DNA of 64,000 bases from Panicum virgatum (Eukaryota; Streptophyta; Magnoliopsida; Poales; Poaceae). This document shows positions 1 through 10,994 of the stretch, piece by piece. The translations under genes and the position numbers were made by a program. Position 1 is the first letter of the stretch. Every line of letters begins with the position of its first letter. The stretch covers positions 8,172,506 through 8,236,505 of the forward strand of contig NC_053137.1 of assembly GCF_016808335.1 (NCBI RefSeq), given 5' to 3'. The notes under the pieces are model-generated. The model did not search any database and was not told where the DNA came from. It saw only the letters and a list, made by a program, of their open reading frames with translations.

Positions 1-1850
1 GTATTAGAAATTCTGATATGCGAGTCCCGCGGATGGTAGTTGATATAGAGAAGAGATATAGAGAATGAATGAGTGCGGAGAAACTGGATATAGATAAGAG
101 AATCTTGGTGACCAGGACAGAATATTCCTTTTAGAGAGTGAATTTAGAGTACCACGAGTGCGGATAGCCTCAGATTTGGCCGCGGAAGGCCTCGAGGTCG
201 GTCGACACGCTGAGTTTCATGCGTGCCGCCGCCTCCGGTGGGGCCGGCCTCGGTGCCGCCGATGCCGGCACAGCGGCAGGCGGCGGCGGCAACAGCAGCA
301 CACGCTGCTGCTCCTCTTGTGGCCGTGCGGCGGGAGCTGGGGCTGGGAGGGAAACCGGCCCCGCCGCCGGAGCGGCTGTGCCGGACAGGGCGCCGGCCCC
401 GCGAGCAAGACCGGCAGGGCCGGCGCGGCTGCGCTGGCCTGGGTGCGGCCCTGCGGGCGAGGGCGTGAAGCGAGCCACGATGGCGGTGAAGTTGCAGGCA
501 GTTTCGCTGGCCCCGTCATGAGAGTGCGCGGTGTGCCTGTCCGAGCAACCGTCCTTGCAGACGAGGGTGCCCCAGCCGGGGCCACAGCTGCCTCCGGAGC
601 CGGATCCGAAGCAGGGACCGGAGCCGCCGTGGGCAGGCACAGCTAGCCGTGGGCCGCTGGCCTCCTCCTCGCCCGGTGCGGCAGGGGCCTCCGGGTGCAG
701 CTGGTGCTCCCGTGCACCCGACGGATGCAAGCCGTCGGATGCAACGTGGACGCACCAGATGCACCCACTGTGCATCCTGTCATCTTGCACTTTAGCCCTT
801 GTATTTTTATAAAATCAACTCGCGGTCCACACGGGAGCACCAGAACCTTCCTCGCCTCTGCAGTGGTACGCGCAGGCGGAGTTGAGCAGCGGGTGCAACC
901 ACAGCCGACGCCGGCGTGTCGCCGGCCGGCCGGCAGCAATTGCGTGCCGTCCGCCGCCCGCCCGGCAATCCGCAGCCGTCGCCGGCCGCTTGAAGCTATT
1001 CGCCTACCTGCGCGCGCTGCCAGCGGCCTGCTTGCGTCTCTCTAATGGCACAAAAATGCTGCTGCGTCACTACATGTGGGGGGAAGGATTATGCTGGGCA
1101 TCTCTGCTTGATGCCAATGCACCGGCGATGGCGGCGGAACTCTGCTCCGCTTTGTATTATCCACGTTTAGCTCACATTTGAATTTATCAGATCTAAAATT
1201 TACGAAACAAGGAGTTCTAATTCTTCTAGACTAGATTGGCTTAGCCTCGCAACTAAATTCGTTAGGCCTACATTTAATTAGGTTTCCCTTAGCGAATGAA
1301 TTTTGTTAGAAGTTCCTTTCATTCTTGCATTTTTCTCCTGTTCTTCTATTCTGTAGCGTTGTGTTACTACTATTTGCTTCCTCTTTTATAACCTGTAATA
1401 TTGCAAAATAAAGTTTCTTTTTCTTCCAGTTATTTTATTCCGATATTAACAGTTACAATGCGTAATATTATCTTAAATTCATGCTATTTCTCAGTTGAGA
1501 AGAAAGTATTACTGCCTTCCGTAGTTAATTGGCCACCAAAGAGTTAATAGTAAAAGTTAGACTACAGGTATGGATTACTAATAATCTAACAGCTATACTA
1601 TTTACTATTTATGGTACAGTGGAAGAAAAGTGAAAAATATATGCCGCTACCTAGAGTGTCTGCAACTTGGTAAGTTTAATTCCCCTCTCATTTTTTAAAG
1701 GATTATACTGCTCGCTCATCCATGCTATATTTTCCACTATTTGCCATTACCTCTATCAACAAATTCTATGCAGTGTATACTATCTAAATGTATTAGCTAC
1801 TTTGTTATAATATATAAATATTATAGATGATACAAAGTTCCTATAAATGA
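1..1850. other. Unassigned left-edge region, GC-rich then AT-rich
   Basis: Positions about 160-1050 are strongly GC-rich and give long overlapping open frames on both strands, the longest on the minus strand (790-170, 206 codons, Pro/Ala-rich). None contains a domain I recognise, and overlapping frames on both strands are expected in GC-rich DNA. Positions 1050-1850 are AT-rich with no convincing coding signal; an AATAAA-like stretch lies near 1407. The region could be part of a gene 5' exon or of an unrecognised transposon. Nothing here supports a firm call. Confidence 0.3.
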
Positions 1851-2912
1851 CACTACAAGTGAAATGACCTTTCGTCCATGTATGTTAGTACTGGTCGTAA
1901 TTTGGTCCGGTACTAAAGTTGCCCCGACGCTATATTAGTACCGGTTCCAAATTTGGAAGCCCCCGGAACCATTTTAGTACCGGGCTAAGACACCGGCCGG
2001 TACTAAATGTCAAATTTTAGTACCGGCTGTTGTTTTAGCCCAGTACTAAAATGGCGCGGCCATTTAGTACCGGTCAATGACACCAACCGGTACTAAATGT
2101 CGAATTTTAGTACCGGCTGGTGTTTTGGTCCGGTACTAAAATGGCACGGCAAATTAGTACTGGTCAATGTCCGAATGTCTTCACAGGCGGACTGTCCGCC
2201 TGTCTACTGCGGACGGTCCGCCTGTCAAGACGTTCGGACATCCGAACTGTCTGCATGTCCGAAAGCTTATGCAGACGGTTTGGATGTCCGAACGTCTTGA
2301 CAGGCAGACTGTCCGCCTATATACCGCGGACGGTCCGCCACGTTCGGACATCCGAACCGTTTGCACGTTCAATAGCAAATTTGTGGACAGGCGGACCGTC
2401 CGCCTATGGACAGCGGACGGTCCGCCCGGTCATTTAGTACCGATCAATGACACCAGCCGGTACTAAATAGGGACATTTAGTATCGGCCGGTGTCTTGGCC
2501 CGGTACTAAATGGTCCTCCATGGGTTACTTCAAAAGAAATGCATCTCCCACTGAGTCACATTTAGTTCGAATCCTAGGAATTGCACACGCGCATATTACA
2601 CGTGAAATTCGCGTGACTTGTGAAGACAGTCGCCAATTTTTTTTTTATTTTTTTGGGTGCAAAACCGTTTAGTACTCGGTACTAAATGGGCCTCCAGGGG
2701 GTTCGTAATATTTTTGTTCTTTATTTTTTGGGTGCAAAGCTGTTTAGTACTGGCCGGTGTTACTGACCGATACTAAACGGCCCATTTAGTACAGTTTTAG
2801 CCGGTACTAAATGGTGTGCCATTTAGTACCGGCCAATCGGTACCGGTCAACCGCCCGGTACTAAAGGGGGTTGCTGACGGGTACTTGTGTTCGTTTCATT
2901 TTTCTAGCAGTG
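1851..2912. mobile_element. Non-autonomous CACTA (En/Spm) transposon
   Basis: The left end reads CACTACAAGTGAAA and the right end TTTCTAGCAGTG, the reverse complement of a CACTGCTAGAAA terminus, so both ends carry a CACTA-type tip with one mismatch on the right. A three-base duplication TGA lies immediately outside both ends (1848-1850 and 2913-2915), as expected for this superfamily. Inside, many direct and inverted copies of TTTAGTACCGG / CCGGTACTAAA form the subterminal repeats where CACTA transposase typically binds. There is no transposase frame, so movement would depend on an autonomous relative. A separate palindromic array sits in the middle. It lies just upstream of exon 2 of subtilase copy A. 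Confidence 0.88.
2167..2436. repeat. Palindromic GCGGAC/GTCCGC array inside the CACTA element
   Basis: About 270 bp are built from interspersed copies of near-palindromes such as GCGGACGGTCCGCC and GGCGGACTGTCCGCC, alternating with ACGTTCGGACATCCGAAC. The composition is unlike the TTTAGTACCGG repeats on both sides. On both flanks the sequence returns to the GTACCGG-GGTCAATGAC pattern, which suggests a nested insertion or local amplification within the CACTA element. No coding content is evident, although the repeats happen to leave frames open. Confidence 0.6.
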
Positions 2913-3015
2913 TGAGGATGGCAACCAGGCTGTCAGTTTCTGTTATAACTAAAATACATTGTTACATTGCCAAATGGAATTAAAGGAAAATTTTACCAGC
3001 GCGCACTGCACTCTA

Positions 3016-3326
3016 GCATACCTAGGCGAAAGGAAGCATGCGCACCCAGATGATCTCGTGGCCTCGCACCATGATACACTGTCAAGAGTTCTTGAAAGGT
3101 GACCTCTCTATTCAGCCTGGTCACTTCAACTCAACACTCGTTTTTCCCAGCTCTGATTTCATCTAAGACATTTTTGTGAACCGTAATCATGCTTCAGCAC
3201 TCAACAGTATTGCAAGGCATCTCTGTACCAATGGACTGACCATGCACAATCCTGAAATTTCAGTAAACAAGATATTTTAGATTCCATTATCTATAGCTAC
3301 AAGCATGGCTTCTCGGGCTTCGCGGC
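3016..3326 (+). pseudogene. Subtilisin-like serine protease copy A, exons 2-3 only
   Basis: Exon 2 (3016-3098) encodes the inhibitor I9 prodomain motif YLGERKHAHPDDLVASHHD and ends at a GT donor in the same phase as copy B. Exon 3 (from 3263, after a CAG acceptor) encodes the rest of the prodomain, including YSYKHGFSGFAA. Plant subtilases are secreted serine proteases whose prodomain folds the enzyme and is then removed. The frame is cut at 3326 by a copia LTR. Exon 1 was not found upstream (a CACTA element occupies that region), and no catalytic exon follows on the far side of the insertions. This is a truncated paralogue of copy B at 20912; grass subtilases commonly occur in tandem clusters. 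Confidence 0.82.
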
Positions 3327-3430
3327 TGTTACCTTATGGAGAGGACGAAGTGGAGAGGATGAACGAGAGTAAAGACAGAGCCAGTAGTCTTGTGTGTATA
3401 TAAGCATAGTGGGCCTCTTGGGCCTTAACA
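3327..3430 (-). repeat. 3' LTR of the copia element, about 104 bp
   Basis: The segment starts TGTTA and ends TAACA, a perfect five-base terminal inverted repeat of the TG...CA type. On the minus strand it contains a TATATA-like box near 3398-3404. CCCCCC (3431-3436), a polypurine tract in element sense, abuts it. A 104-bp LTR is short for copia but not unprecedented. It could be an internally deleted LTR; no second copy is present for comparison. Confidence 0.65.
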
Positions 3431-3516
3431 CCCCCCTTCAAACTCAAAGCGGAGGTGGAGGATCGGAAGCATTGAGTTTGAGCAAATGAAGTCGATATTG
3501 CTCTCGAGTTTGTGCT

Positions 3517-4538
3517 TTAGTAAAAAAAATCTGCTACTTGCAGCTCTGATGGCACATACTGAAGAGCCATTGTCTGTTGATGACAATAAGAGTGAGTAAA
3601 AAAGGCATCAACACCAATATGCTTTGTGAGTTCATGCTTCACAGGATCATTAGCAATCTGTATGGCTCCAGTATTATCACAAAGAAGATGTGTGGGGGTA
3701 TCACAGGAAATACCAAAATCAGCTAACAACCAGCGAAGCCATACAATCTCTGAAGTGGTAGTGGCAAGTGCTCGAAGTTCTGCTTCTGTACTCGATCGAG
3801 ATACAGCTGACTGCTTCTTGGACTTCCAAACAAGAGGAGAAGAACCAAGGAGAATACAATAACTAGTTACTGAATGACGGTCTGTGGGATCACTCGCCAA
3901 GTGGAGTCCGAGTAAGCTTGAAGACAGAGTGGAATCATGAGCATAAAGAAAACACTGAGATGATATTCCCCTTAAGTAACGTAGCACACGAAGCAAGTGT
4001 CCAAAGTGAACTGAAGTAGGAGCACTCACAAACTGACTCAAGATATGCACAGCATGAGCAATGTCAGGTTGAGTAACAGTGAGATAAACAAAACTCCCAA
4101 CAATATGCCTATACCAAGAGGGATCCTCCAAGGGGAAACCATCAGTAGGACGAAGCTGCAAGTGAAGATTCATAGGTGTTGCAGCCATCCGATTATCAGT
4201 AATGCCAGAGCGAGCAAGAAGATCTTGTATATATTTGGACAGGGAAAGATAATAGCCCTTGGCAGAACGCAAAACCTCAATCCCTAAGAAATAACTAAGA
4301 GGACCTAAATCAGACATCTGAAATTACTCCCCAAGTTGCTTCTTCACATGAGAAATGTGTTCCATATCATCTCCCGTAACCAACATATCATCAACATATA
4401 GAAGAAGCAAAGAAGTCCACGCAGAGAACGATGAATAAATAAGGCTGAATCATACTCACTTGGTGAAAAGCCTGCAGCCCGTATCACAGAAACAAAGCGC
4501 TCAAACCAAACACGAGGAGCCTGTTTGAGACCATATAA
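3517..4538 (-). pseudogene. Copia pol remnant: reverse transcriptase end and RNase H
   Basis: The 3517-4317 frame (266 aa) covers the copia reverse-transcriptase thumb (LGPLSYFLGIEV) and RNase H, with SRSSTEAELRAL and LLCDNTGAIQIA as the typical catalytic-region motifs. Upstream, the frame at about 4344-4540 holds YGLKQAPRVWF and a degraded version of the catalytic YVDD loop (read as YMLMI in that frame), so a frameshift lies in the palm domain. The protein would normally copy the element RNA in cytoplasmic particles. It is not functional: the N-terminal half (gag, protease, integrase, RT fingers) is absent and the frame is broken. Confidence 0.85.
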
Positions 4539-4810
4539 CACTACTGCAGAAATGTTTTGTAGGGGCGGGTAAAACACCATTTTTAGGGGCGGGCGCGACA
4601 CCCGCCCCCGTCTCTCGCAGCTAGAAATCATGGTTTCTAGGGGCGGGCCGTTTACCCGCCCCTGGAAATCGATTTTCAGGGGCGGGTTGTGGAACCAGCC
4701 GACCCTGTAAATCGATTTCCAGGGGCGGGTCATTAAGTTAACCGCCCCTGGAAATCAATTTACAAGGGCGGCTGGTGCCACGAACCGCCCCTGGAAATCG
4801 ATTTCCAACA
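4539..4810. repeat. CACTA subterminal repeats (AGGGGCGGG / CCCGCCCCT)
   Basis: Around ten copies of the motif AGGGGCGGG occur in both orientations at 20-40 bp spacing, each usually followed by GGAAATCGATTT-like sequence. This is the standard organisation of transposase-binding subterminal arrays in CACTA elements. Confidence 0.8.
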
Positions 4811-4967
4811 CAAAATCAGTAGAGTCCAACACAAGCATTTTTTCCCTATTTTGGCTATATAAAAAATGCTATCCAGTGTCTTCTGCAAAAGTATCATTTA
4901 TGATCTCTTAGGCATTTAATCGAAGCAAGTGCATATTGTAACAAATGACTGAGACTACACACTTACT

Positions 4968-7375
4968 GCAAGTAGTACGGTGCCCATATAACGTCCCTGT
5001 CCTGCCACCGTTGCATCTGAAGCGATATGCAGGCACCTATTATCCTTCTGATTTTGTCGTGTTCCTTTTTCCGCTTATCCTTTCTTTCCTTGGCCGTTGA
5101 CCACTTTTTTAGCTCATCGTGGTCGTCCTTCCACAACATCGGACCCCTGTGCCTGGACTCACAAATAGCTACCGGGTCAAGGAACGTGATCTTATGTTTT
5201 ATAGCATCCGCCTCTTGTTGTTGCATCCTGTATAAAAAAATATCACTAGTAATTAGATATGTACGCATATATATAATTATTCCATACAAGATATTAGTTA
5301 CGATGCGACACTTACATGCACCAGACTCTGACCATTTCTATGCTTAATTCTTTGAGGCGGAACATTTCCTGGATGTCTTGAAAATCGAACATGATATCTT
5401 GGATGCCGTCAGTTTTTGCTCCGAAAATATCAGGGTCATACCGAGCCCAAATGCTTCGAAGGCCAAGTCTACATGCCCTTATGTACCAATTATGCATCCT
5501 CGTCATATAAACTGGAAGTCCTTCGTACATAAATTGGGGTAGAAATGGTTTACCGTACTCAAATTTTAGCGGACAATCCGGTAAATCTGCTATATCATCG
5601 ACCCCAATATAACGGCAGAAGTCGTGGTCAGTACGGGGAAAGGAAAAGCCACGTCGTCTGGTGCCACTAGAATCTGAAGCATCCTTTGACTTATCCTTTG
5701 ACTTCTGTTTGATATTTGCCGTGTGCCACTTAGCTACAATCTCTGAGTCTTCCTTCTGGTAAGATTGTATCACTCGTGGTAAGCCGATCTGCCCAAATTG
5801 TGCTTGTGGTGGTGGAGCCGGTACCGTAAGCGCTCGTGGTGGTGATGCTTTAGCTGGTGGCGACACTGGTGCTGGTGTTGGAGCTGGTGTTGGAGATGGG
5901 GCTGGAGCTGGCGATGTTGGAGCTTGTGCTGGAGCTGGAGAAGTTGGAGCTTGTTGCCGCAGCGATGCTGGCGTTTCTTGCGGCGGCGATGCTGGAGCTG
6001 GTGGTGACGATGGCAGGGCCGGTATATCTATTAGAGCCAGTTGAGTCTGATTTGGTGATGACAAGGTAAGATCTGGTTGATCAACCAGTATGATATCCCG
6101 TTTGTGCCATAAAATATTGATGCCAACGCATTGTCCAAGCATGGTTTTCCCATCTGCAGTGGGGATGTCTATCTCGTTCTCCACATAGCTTGATTTTAGT
6201 AACTCCTGCACTCGCACGCATGCATATAGAGGCGGGATTGGTTTTCCCTCGAATAAACCCCAAAAAGGAACCACATGCGCCTTGGCAACCTCTTTCGTCT
6301 TTCCAGCTCTCCCGATCGGATAGAGCAACATGCACGGAGTAGTACATGTTATAGAATCTACCGGGAACGGTTGTGCTGTGGTTGAGGTGACACTGCTCTG
6401 GGCACAAGTCGTATTCGCTTGGGCACATACCGGAGGGGGCATCGCCACTAACTGGCCGGACTGCTGCTGCTCCAGTAGCAACGGATTCATCCATAGTTGT
6501 CCGGATTGTTGTTGCTCTGCTATTTGTGCTAACATTTCCTTAAACTTTGGTTCCGCTACTTGCTCTGCCGCTTCTATCATCTCTTCCTTGTACTGGTTGT
6601 GCGTCTTGTAGGTAGCCCGGTCCTCCTGGAAGCCATCCTTAAACGACAACTTTGATGATACACCTCTGACGCGGCCTCCATGCTCTTTGGACCCAATGGC
6701 TATACTAAGCACGTCCTTGTCCCTCTTGGCTTTGAACTTTCCTTGGCACTGAAGTTTGGCAAGTTCGTATATTTTTTGTGCGACGGCTTCGGTCTTGGGT
6801 GTGTCAAAATGTGCCTTGCCATCCACTATCTTAGGCTTCCTTGCTTCAAGCCAGAACCAGCCACGATCAGTAAGACCTACAAAAGAGTCAGGTAGCCCTG
6901 CGGCTATTGCAGCATCTCTTTCACGCCGCCACTGATCGGCCTTCCGTTGGTATCCCCCCGGGCCAAGACGGACTTTATGGATGTTGCTCAATGCAAGATC
7001 TCTATTTCTCTTGCTTAGAGCTAGTGATTCCTCAGAGTTCTTTTGCTGAACAAACTCTTCCCATTGTGCGGGTGTGATGTCTCCATAATCTAAGAAAGGT
7101 GTTCGGCCCTTCTGCACATACTTAGTGTTTAGTTCACTCTTCCACCGGCGGAAGCTTTCACCCAACATCTTCTTCGCATAATGCTTCACTCTGTCTTGTG
7201 TTCCTCTTGGCAAAATAAAGGTTCTGCTCAACAGTTGACACATCGCTTCCTTCCTACCCTCAGGAACTGTTAGCCAATCGGGGATCGTTGGATCCAAAAC
7301 CATCTTTGTTCTTATTATAGAACTAATTGCGTTCTTATTGTAGAACCTGTTTTTAGGGGCGGGTAGTAATGTCAC
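4968..7375 (-). CDS. CACTA second gene (TNPA / Transposase_24-like), two exons visible
   Basis: Exon 1 (7375 to about 5316) gives an uninterrupted reading frame. An internal Met starting MVLDPTIPDWL at about 7303 is a better start than the first Met. The N-terminal 280 residues match the Ptta/En/Spm Transposase_24 type (RRWKSELNTKYVQKG, ADQWRRERDAAIA, FWLEARKPKIVDGKAHFDTP). Residues about 340-430 resemble the DUF8039 region that follows it, then comes a Pro/Ala-rich linker (about 455-540) and a C-terminal block. A GTAAGT donor near 5315 and an acceptor near 5230 join it in phase to exon 2 (about 5229-4968; ITFLDPVAICES), which ends at another GTAAGT. The usual Ulp1-like protease exon is not seen before the left subterminal repeats. 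The product probably binds element ends. The exon-1 frame is intact although the partner transposase is broken. Confidence 0.75.
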
Positions 7376-7753
7376 CCGCCCCTAATAATATTTTTTCAAT
7401 TATCTCCTAAAAATGAGTTATATTCGAAAAAAATTAGCAAAACATATCCAAAAATGTGAAAATTTAATCCTACCATTTTTGAGACCCATAGAACAAGGGA
7501 AAAAATGATATCAGTATTTCATTGTGTTTTATGTTTTATAGTGGGCAAACCACAATGTATAGTCTCACACTACTATAACATTACTCTATACCTATATATT
7601 TCCACACCCTCAATGCAAATATTTGTGAATAATAATACAGGGACAACATTCGACAATAATATTTCATTACATATTCCAAGTCTCATTAATATCTCTGAGA
7701 TTCCAAGTTTCATGAATCCGATTACACGCACCCGATTCTAAATAGCTACTGAT
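7376..7753. other. AT-rich spacer between the two CACTA genes
   Basis: Apart from one inverted pair of AGGGGCGGG repeats at 7354-7384 at its edge, I see no coding sequence or structured repeat here. It corresponds to the intergenic region between the end of TNP2 and the start of the second gene in CACTA elements. Confidence 0.5.
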
Positions 7754-9518
7754 TTAAGCGGTAACAATTCTCGATTCGCCATCCTTGCGTGCCCATGGCT
7801 TGTCATCTTTTTTTAAGCTTGCTTCTATAATTCTCATCTTCTGTGGTAGGTCTGTGAAGAGGTTCATTTCGTTGTACTGATTATAATCTTCCACATCGTT
7901 GATACCATCAACTCCTATGATATCTTGTTTTCCCGGGACAACAACATGTTTTGCTTTCTTTGTGGGGTCAGCTACATACAGTACTTGTGCAACTTGTGAA
8001 GCAAGTACCCATGTGTCGTCTTTGTATCCAACATTATTGAGGTCAACAATCGTGAGTCCATAGCCATCCACCGCAACACCTCTAGGGTGTTTGACCCAAC
8101 GACACCGAAATACAGGTATTTGTATATTGTAACCATAGTGCACTTCTCATATATCATCTATAACACCATAGAGAGTGGTACTTTGACCTGTTCTCTTGTC
8201 TAATGCCTCAATGCGGACACCACTATTCTGGGATACAGTCTTCTTATCCTTTGCGGCAGTATAAAATAAATATCCATTAATATCATACCCTTGCCATGAT
8301 GTGACCTGGCTAGATGGCCCTGCCGCTAATTTTTTAATCGTTTGTTCTTCCACGGTCTCCCCATCTGGTAGATCCAGGTCCTTCAGCCATGCAGTCAAAC
8401 TACGCTTGTGCTCTCTCATGATTCAATCATCTGAGCGGCCATTACATTCGGCACGAATCATGCTCAAGTGTTCATTGACTAAAGGTGTCATTATCGTGAG
8501 ATGCTGCAAGATGTTATAATGTGCTTGTTGAACTCCTTTAAAATCCTTGTCAATAAATGTTTTTCTCCCAACTGTCCCTACCCCTTCCAACCTCCCAAAA
8601 AAGCGAGGAACGGGCAAACTAATGGATACTTTATTATTTACATAACCAAGGCAACACTCAATGACTTCCTCAGTACTATATCCCTCGATCATGGAACCCT
8701 CAGGGTAAGCACGATTTAGTATGTACCGGTATAGAATGGACATGAACCGCTCGTACGTCCACATTTCGTGTAGGTAAAGTGGACCAAGTGCACGTATTTG
8801 GTTGACCATGTGAACCATTAAGTGCTCCATTATATCAAAAAAATAAGGAGGGAAGCACATCTCAAGTTGTGCAATAGTATCCACAATAAATTCTTGGATA
8901 TCATTCAATTCATTTTCGTCGATCACTTTTTGAGAAATCTTGTTGAAGAAATAACACAGCCGAGTGATTAGCATTTTCACGTATACTGGCTTGATCGCTC
9001 TGATTGCAATAGGGAGGAACACCGTCAGCAACACATGACAATCATGACAGTTATAGCCACATAGCGAGAGGTCTTTCATCGAGACTAGTTTATTTCTTTA
9101 TGTTGGATGAAAAACGACTAGGGACTGTGATCCCCCGTAAGCCCTCGCATATTGCCTTTTTCTCATCATGTGTCAAATTGTAGGAAGCTGAGGGAAGTTC
9201 ATATCTTCCATTTTCTTTTTCAATAGGATGAAGTTCCTCTCTTATCTTCATGGCTACCAGGTCTTGACGTGACTTTAAAGTATCCTTTGTCTTTGTTGAT
9301 GTCTCTAGAAGGAGCCCAATCGTGTTACCAAGCACATTTTTCTTCAGGTGCATCCCATCAATTGCATGGCGGACCTCAAGATCACCCCAATACGGCAAGT
9401 ACTTGTAGAAGATGGACTGTTTCTTCAATGGTACGCCTGCGATTGGTGCCTTATCTCTATTTTTCTTCTTCCCATCTTTTGTCACCTTCCCATAACTGAC
9501 CTGGATGGTCCTCGCCAT
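7754..9518 (-). pseudogene. TNP2-type CACTA transposase, C-terminal half, broken
   Basis: Read on the minus strand, 9518-9090 holds the conserved block around RHAIDGMHLKKNVLGN. 9079-8423 holds the DUF4218-like region (MKDLSLCGYNCHDCHVLL, LGPLYLHEMWTYERF). 8419-8147 and 8143-7754 hold the DUF4216-like region (WQGYDINGYLFYTA, VFRCRWV, DDTWVLASQVAQVLYV). The four blocks are one protein interrupted by a frameshift near 9085 and by two in-frame stops near 8420 and 8146. The N-terminal zinc-finger and first catalytic part are missing beyond 9530. TNP2 cuts and joins CACTA ends in the nucleus; this copy cannot make a full protein. Confidence 0.88.
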
Positions 9519-9530
9519 TTTGAAAATTGT

Positions 9531-10730
9531 TGTTGGTCAAAACCCACCGGCGAGTAGCAACAGGCAACACGAAGAGCCGGGAGGTCGCCGGGGCGCTGGC
9601 AGGCACTGCTCCCTCGTCAACGGCCCACAATCCGGCACACGCCGAAGATTCCGGAGAATGTAAGGCGTGCCACCTGACCTATACCTGATCAGGAAGGTGC
9701 GAACGTGCTTGCAACGATTTGCCTGCATACACAAACACGTGGAAACGTAAGTCCGAGCTGTGGTCGGCTCCCCGGGACGACTCTTGCATCGGCTTTAAAG
9801 AGCCGATCGAGTCCCGGTGTCAGATTGGATCTGTGTGTATCTGGATATTGACAAATAAAGCAAATAATTATGAGAAACTTGCTTCAATTAAATCTAGCTG
9901 ATCTGATCCATGACAGTAAAAGCTTCACCGCTAAATCGGAACGTCCTACACGTAACTAGGCCTAGCGAACATAACAGATAACTAAACCATAACAAAAAAC
10001 AGAGGCCTAAGAACTAGCAAGAGCCGATTCCCGGAACAATCCCTATTAAGGCTAAAATAAAGCATCTATTACGTCACCGGAACATCCAATCTGTTTGCAG
10101 GGCCTAACCTAGCAGATATTGAGCTAATCCTTATAAAATAAGAACAAACCATAACAGATTGGATCTACCAGATAGAAAAGAAACAAGACGTTAACTCTAC
10201 GCAACTAACTCTGTGCAACAAGAATTAGCTTAAGATCAAGCATGAATGCATAGAGAGAACATGATATTCGTAGATGATAAGCAACAAAAGCACGATAGAT
10301 CTACTAAAGCCATGCTACGAACATTGAGATAACTAGCACTACTCGCCATCAAAAATGCTTCAGTACGAGTAATACCAAGGTAAAGGCAAGAACAATGCTG
10401 CCCTGATCGCAAGAAACGATCAGGCAACATGGCGCTTACTTGGATGAAACCCTAGAATTAGGGGTGGCGGTGCGCCGAGAGTTGTTGTTGCAAAACGTGA
10501 TGACGTTCTTTTTTTTTACGAATAACATAAGGTATATATTTATAGTCCGGAGACTTGGGAAACAATCTAATCATATCTTGTCCCGATCGGACTCTATCTC
10601 TAATCTTGAACTAAATCTAAAGATACATGGCCCATGTGGGCCAAATGCTCACGCAGGAGCCGATCTACAAGCCTTCTTAATCTTCTACTTTAAGCCCAAC
10701 ATGCTTTCGGCTTAATTTATGGCGATAACA
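9531..10730 (-). repeat. 3' LTR of Tat copy 1 (1200 bp)
   Basis: In plus orientation it begins TGTTGGTCAAAACCC and ends GGCGATAACA, so the element-sense LTR runs TGTTATCGCC...GACCAACA. The pyrimidine run at 10732-10740 directly outside is the polypurine tract in element sense. A TATA-like sequence is present in element sense at 10536-10546 (plus strand GTATATATTTATAG). No second LTR is available for comparison. Confidence 0.75.
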
Positions 10731-10742
10731 CATGCCCCCCTA
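10731..10742 (-). other. Polypurine tract of Tat copy 1
   Basis: The minus strand reads CTAGGGGGGCAT immediately before the 3' LTR start TGTTATCGCC, the position and composition expected for second-strand priming in LTR retrotransposons. Confidence 0.75.
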
Positions 10743-10994
10743 GTTTTGGCAATGATAATTCCAAAACCACTCCGTCGCTTCATCTTCCCGTTAATGCTCA
10801 TTAAAAACCGCTGCAACCACCAAGGAAGCACGCAACGTCTCTGCAGCTGGCTCCTCGTAGAATGTGAAACTGCCGATCCGTCTTCCATCTTTTACTATTT
10901 AACCTCATCCGAATCGGATCTCTTTACGGCAAACTCATCTTCCTCCAAAGCCAAGTAGCACAGAAAAAACCCCAACCTTCAGTAGCTAGTAGCC

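Larger units (their letters stand above)
3327..4538 (-). mobile_element. Ty1/copia retrotransposon fragment with short LTR
   Basis: The element lies on the minus strand. Its 3' LTR (3327-3430) is followed by a pyrimidine run that is the polypurine tract in element sense, and then by pol sequence. The far part, from the middle of reverse transcriptase back to the 5' LTR, is missing because a CACTA element starts at 4539. The five bases outside the LTR are GCGGC; the matching copy on the other side was not found. It interrupts exon 3 of subtilase copy A. Confidence 0.8.
4539..9530 (-). mobile_element. Coding CACTA (En/Spm) transposon, truncated on the right
   Basis: The left tip is CACTACTGCAGAAAT, inserted after TAA inside copia pol. 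Both typical CACTA genes are present on the minus strand: a TNP2-type transposase (7754-9518) and a TNPA-type second gene (4968-7375). The right part, with the N-terminal half of TNP2 and the other terminus, is lost where a Tat retrotransposon begins at 9531. No matching right tip was seen beyond the Tat element, so a deletion followed that insertion. AGGGGCGGG repeats mark the left subterminal region, and one pair also lies at 7354-7384. Confidence 0.85.

Noticed and set aside
158..790. Long overlapping frames on both strands near the left edge as a real gene
   Set aside because: All are driven by GC-rich composition, overlap each other on opposite strands, and show no domain, signal peptide or splice-consistent structure.
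2097..2466. Three plus-strand frames and one minus-strand frame rich in SDIRTV-type repeats as coding genes
   Set aside because: They are translations of the palindromic array inside the CACTA element; the repeats read open in several frames.
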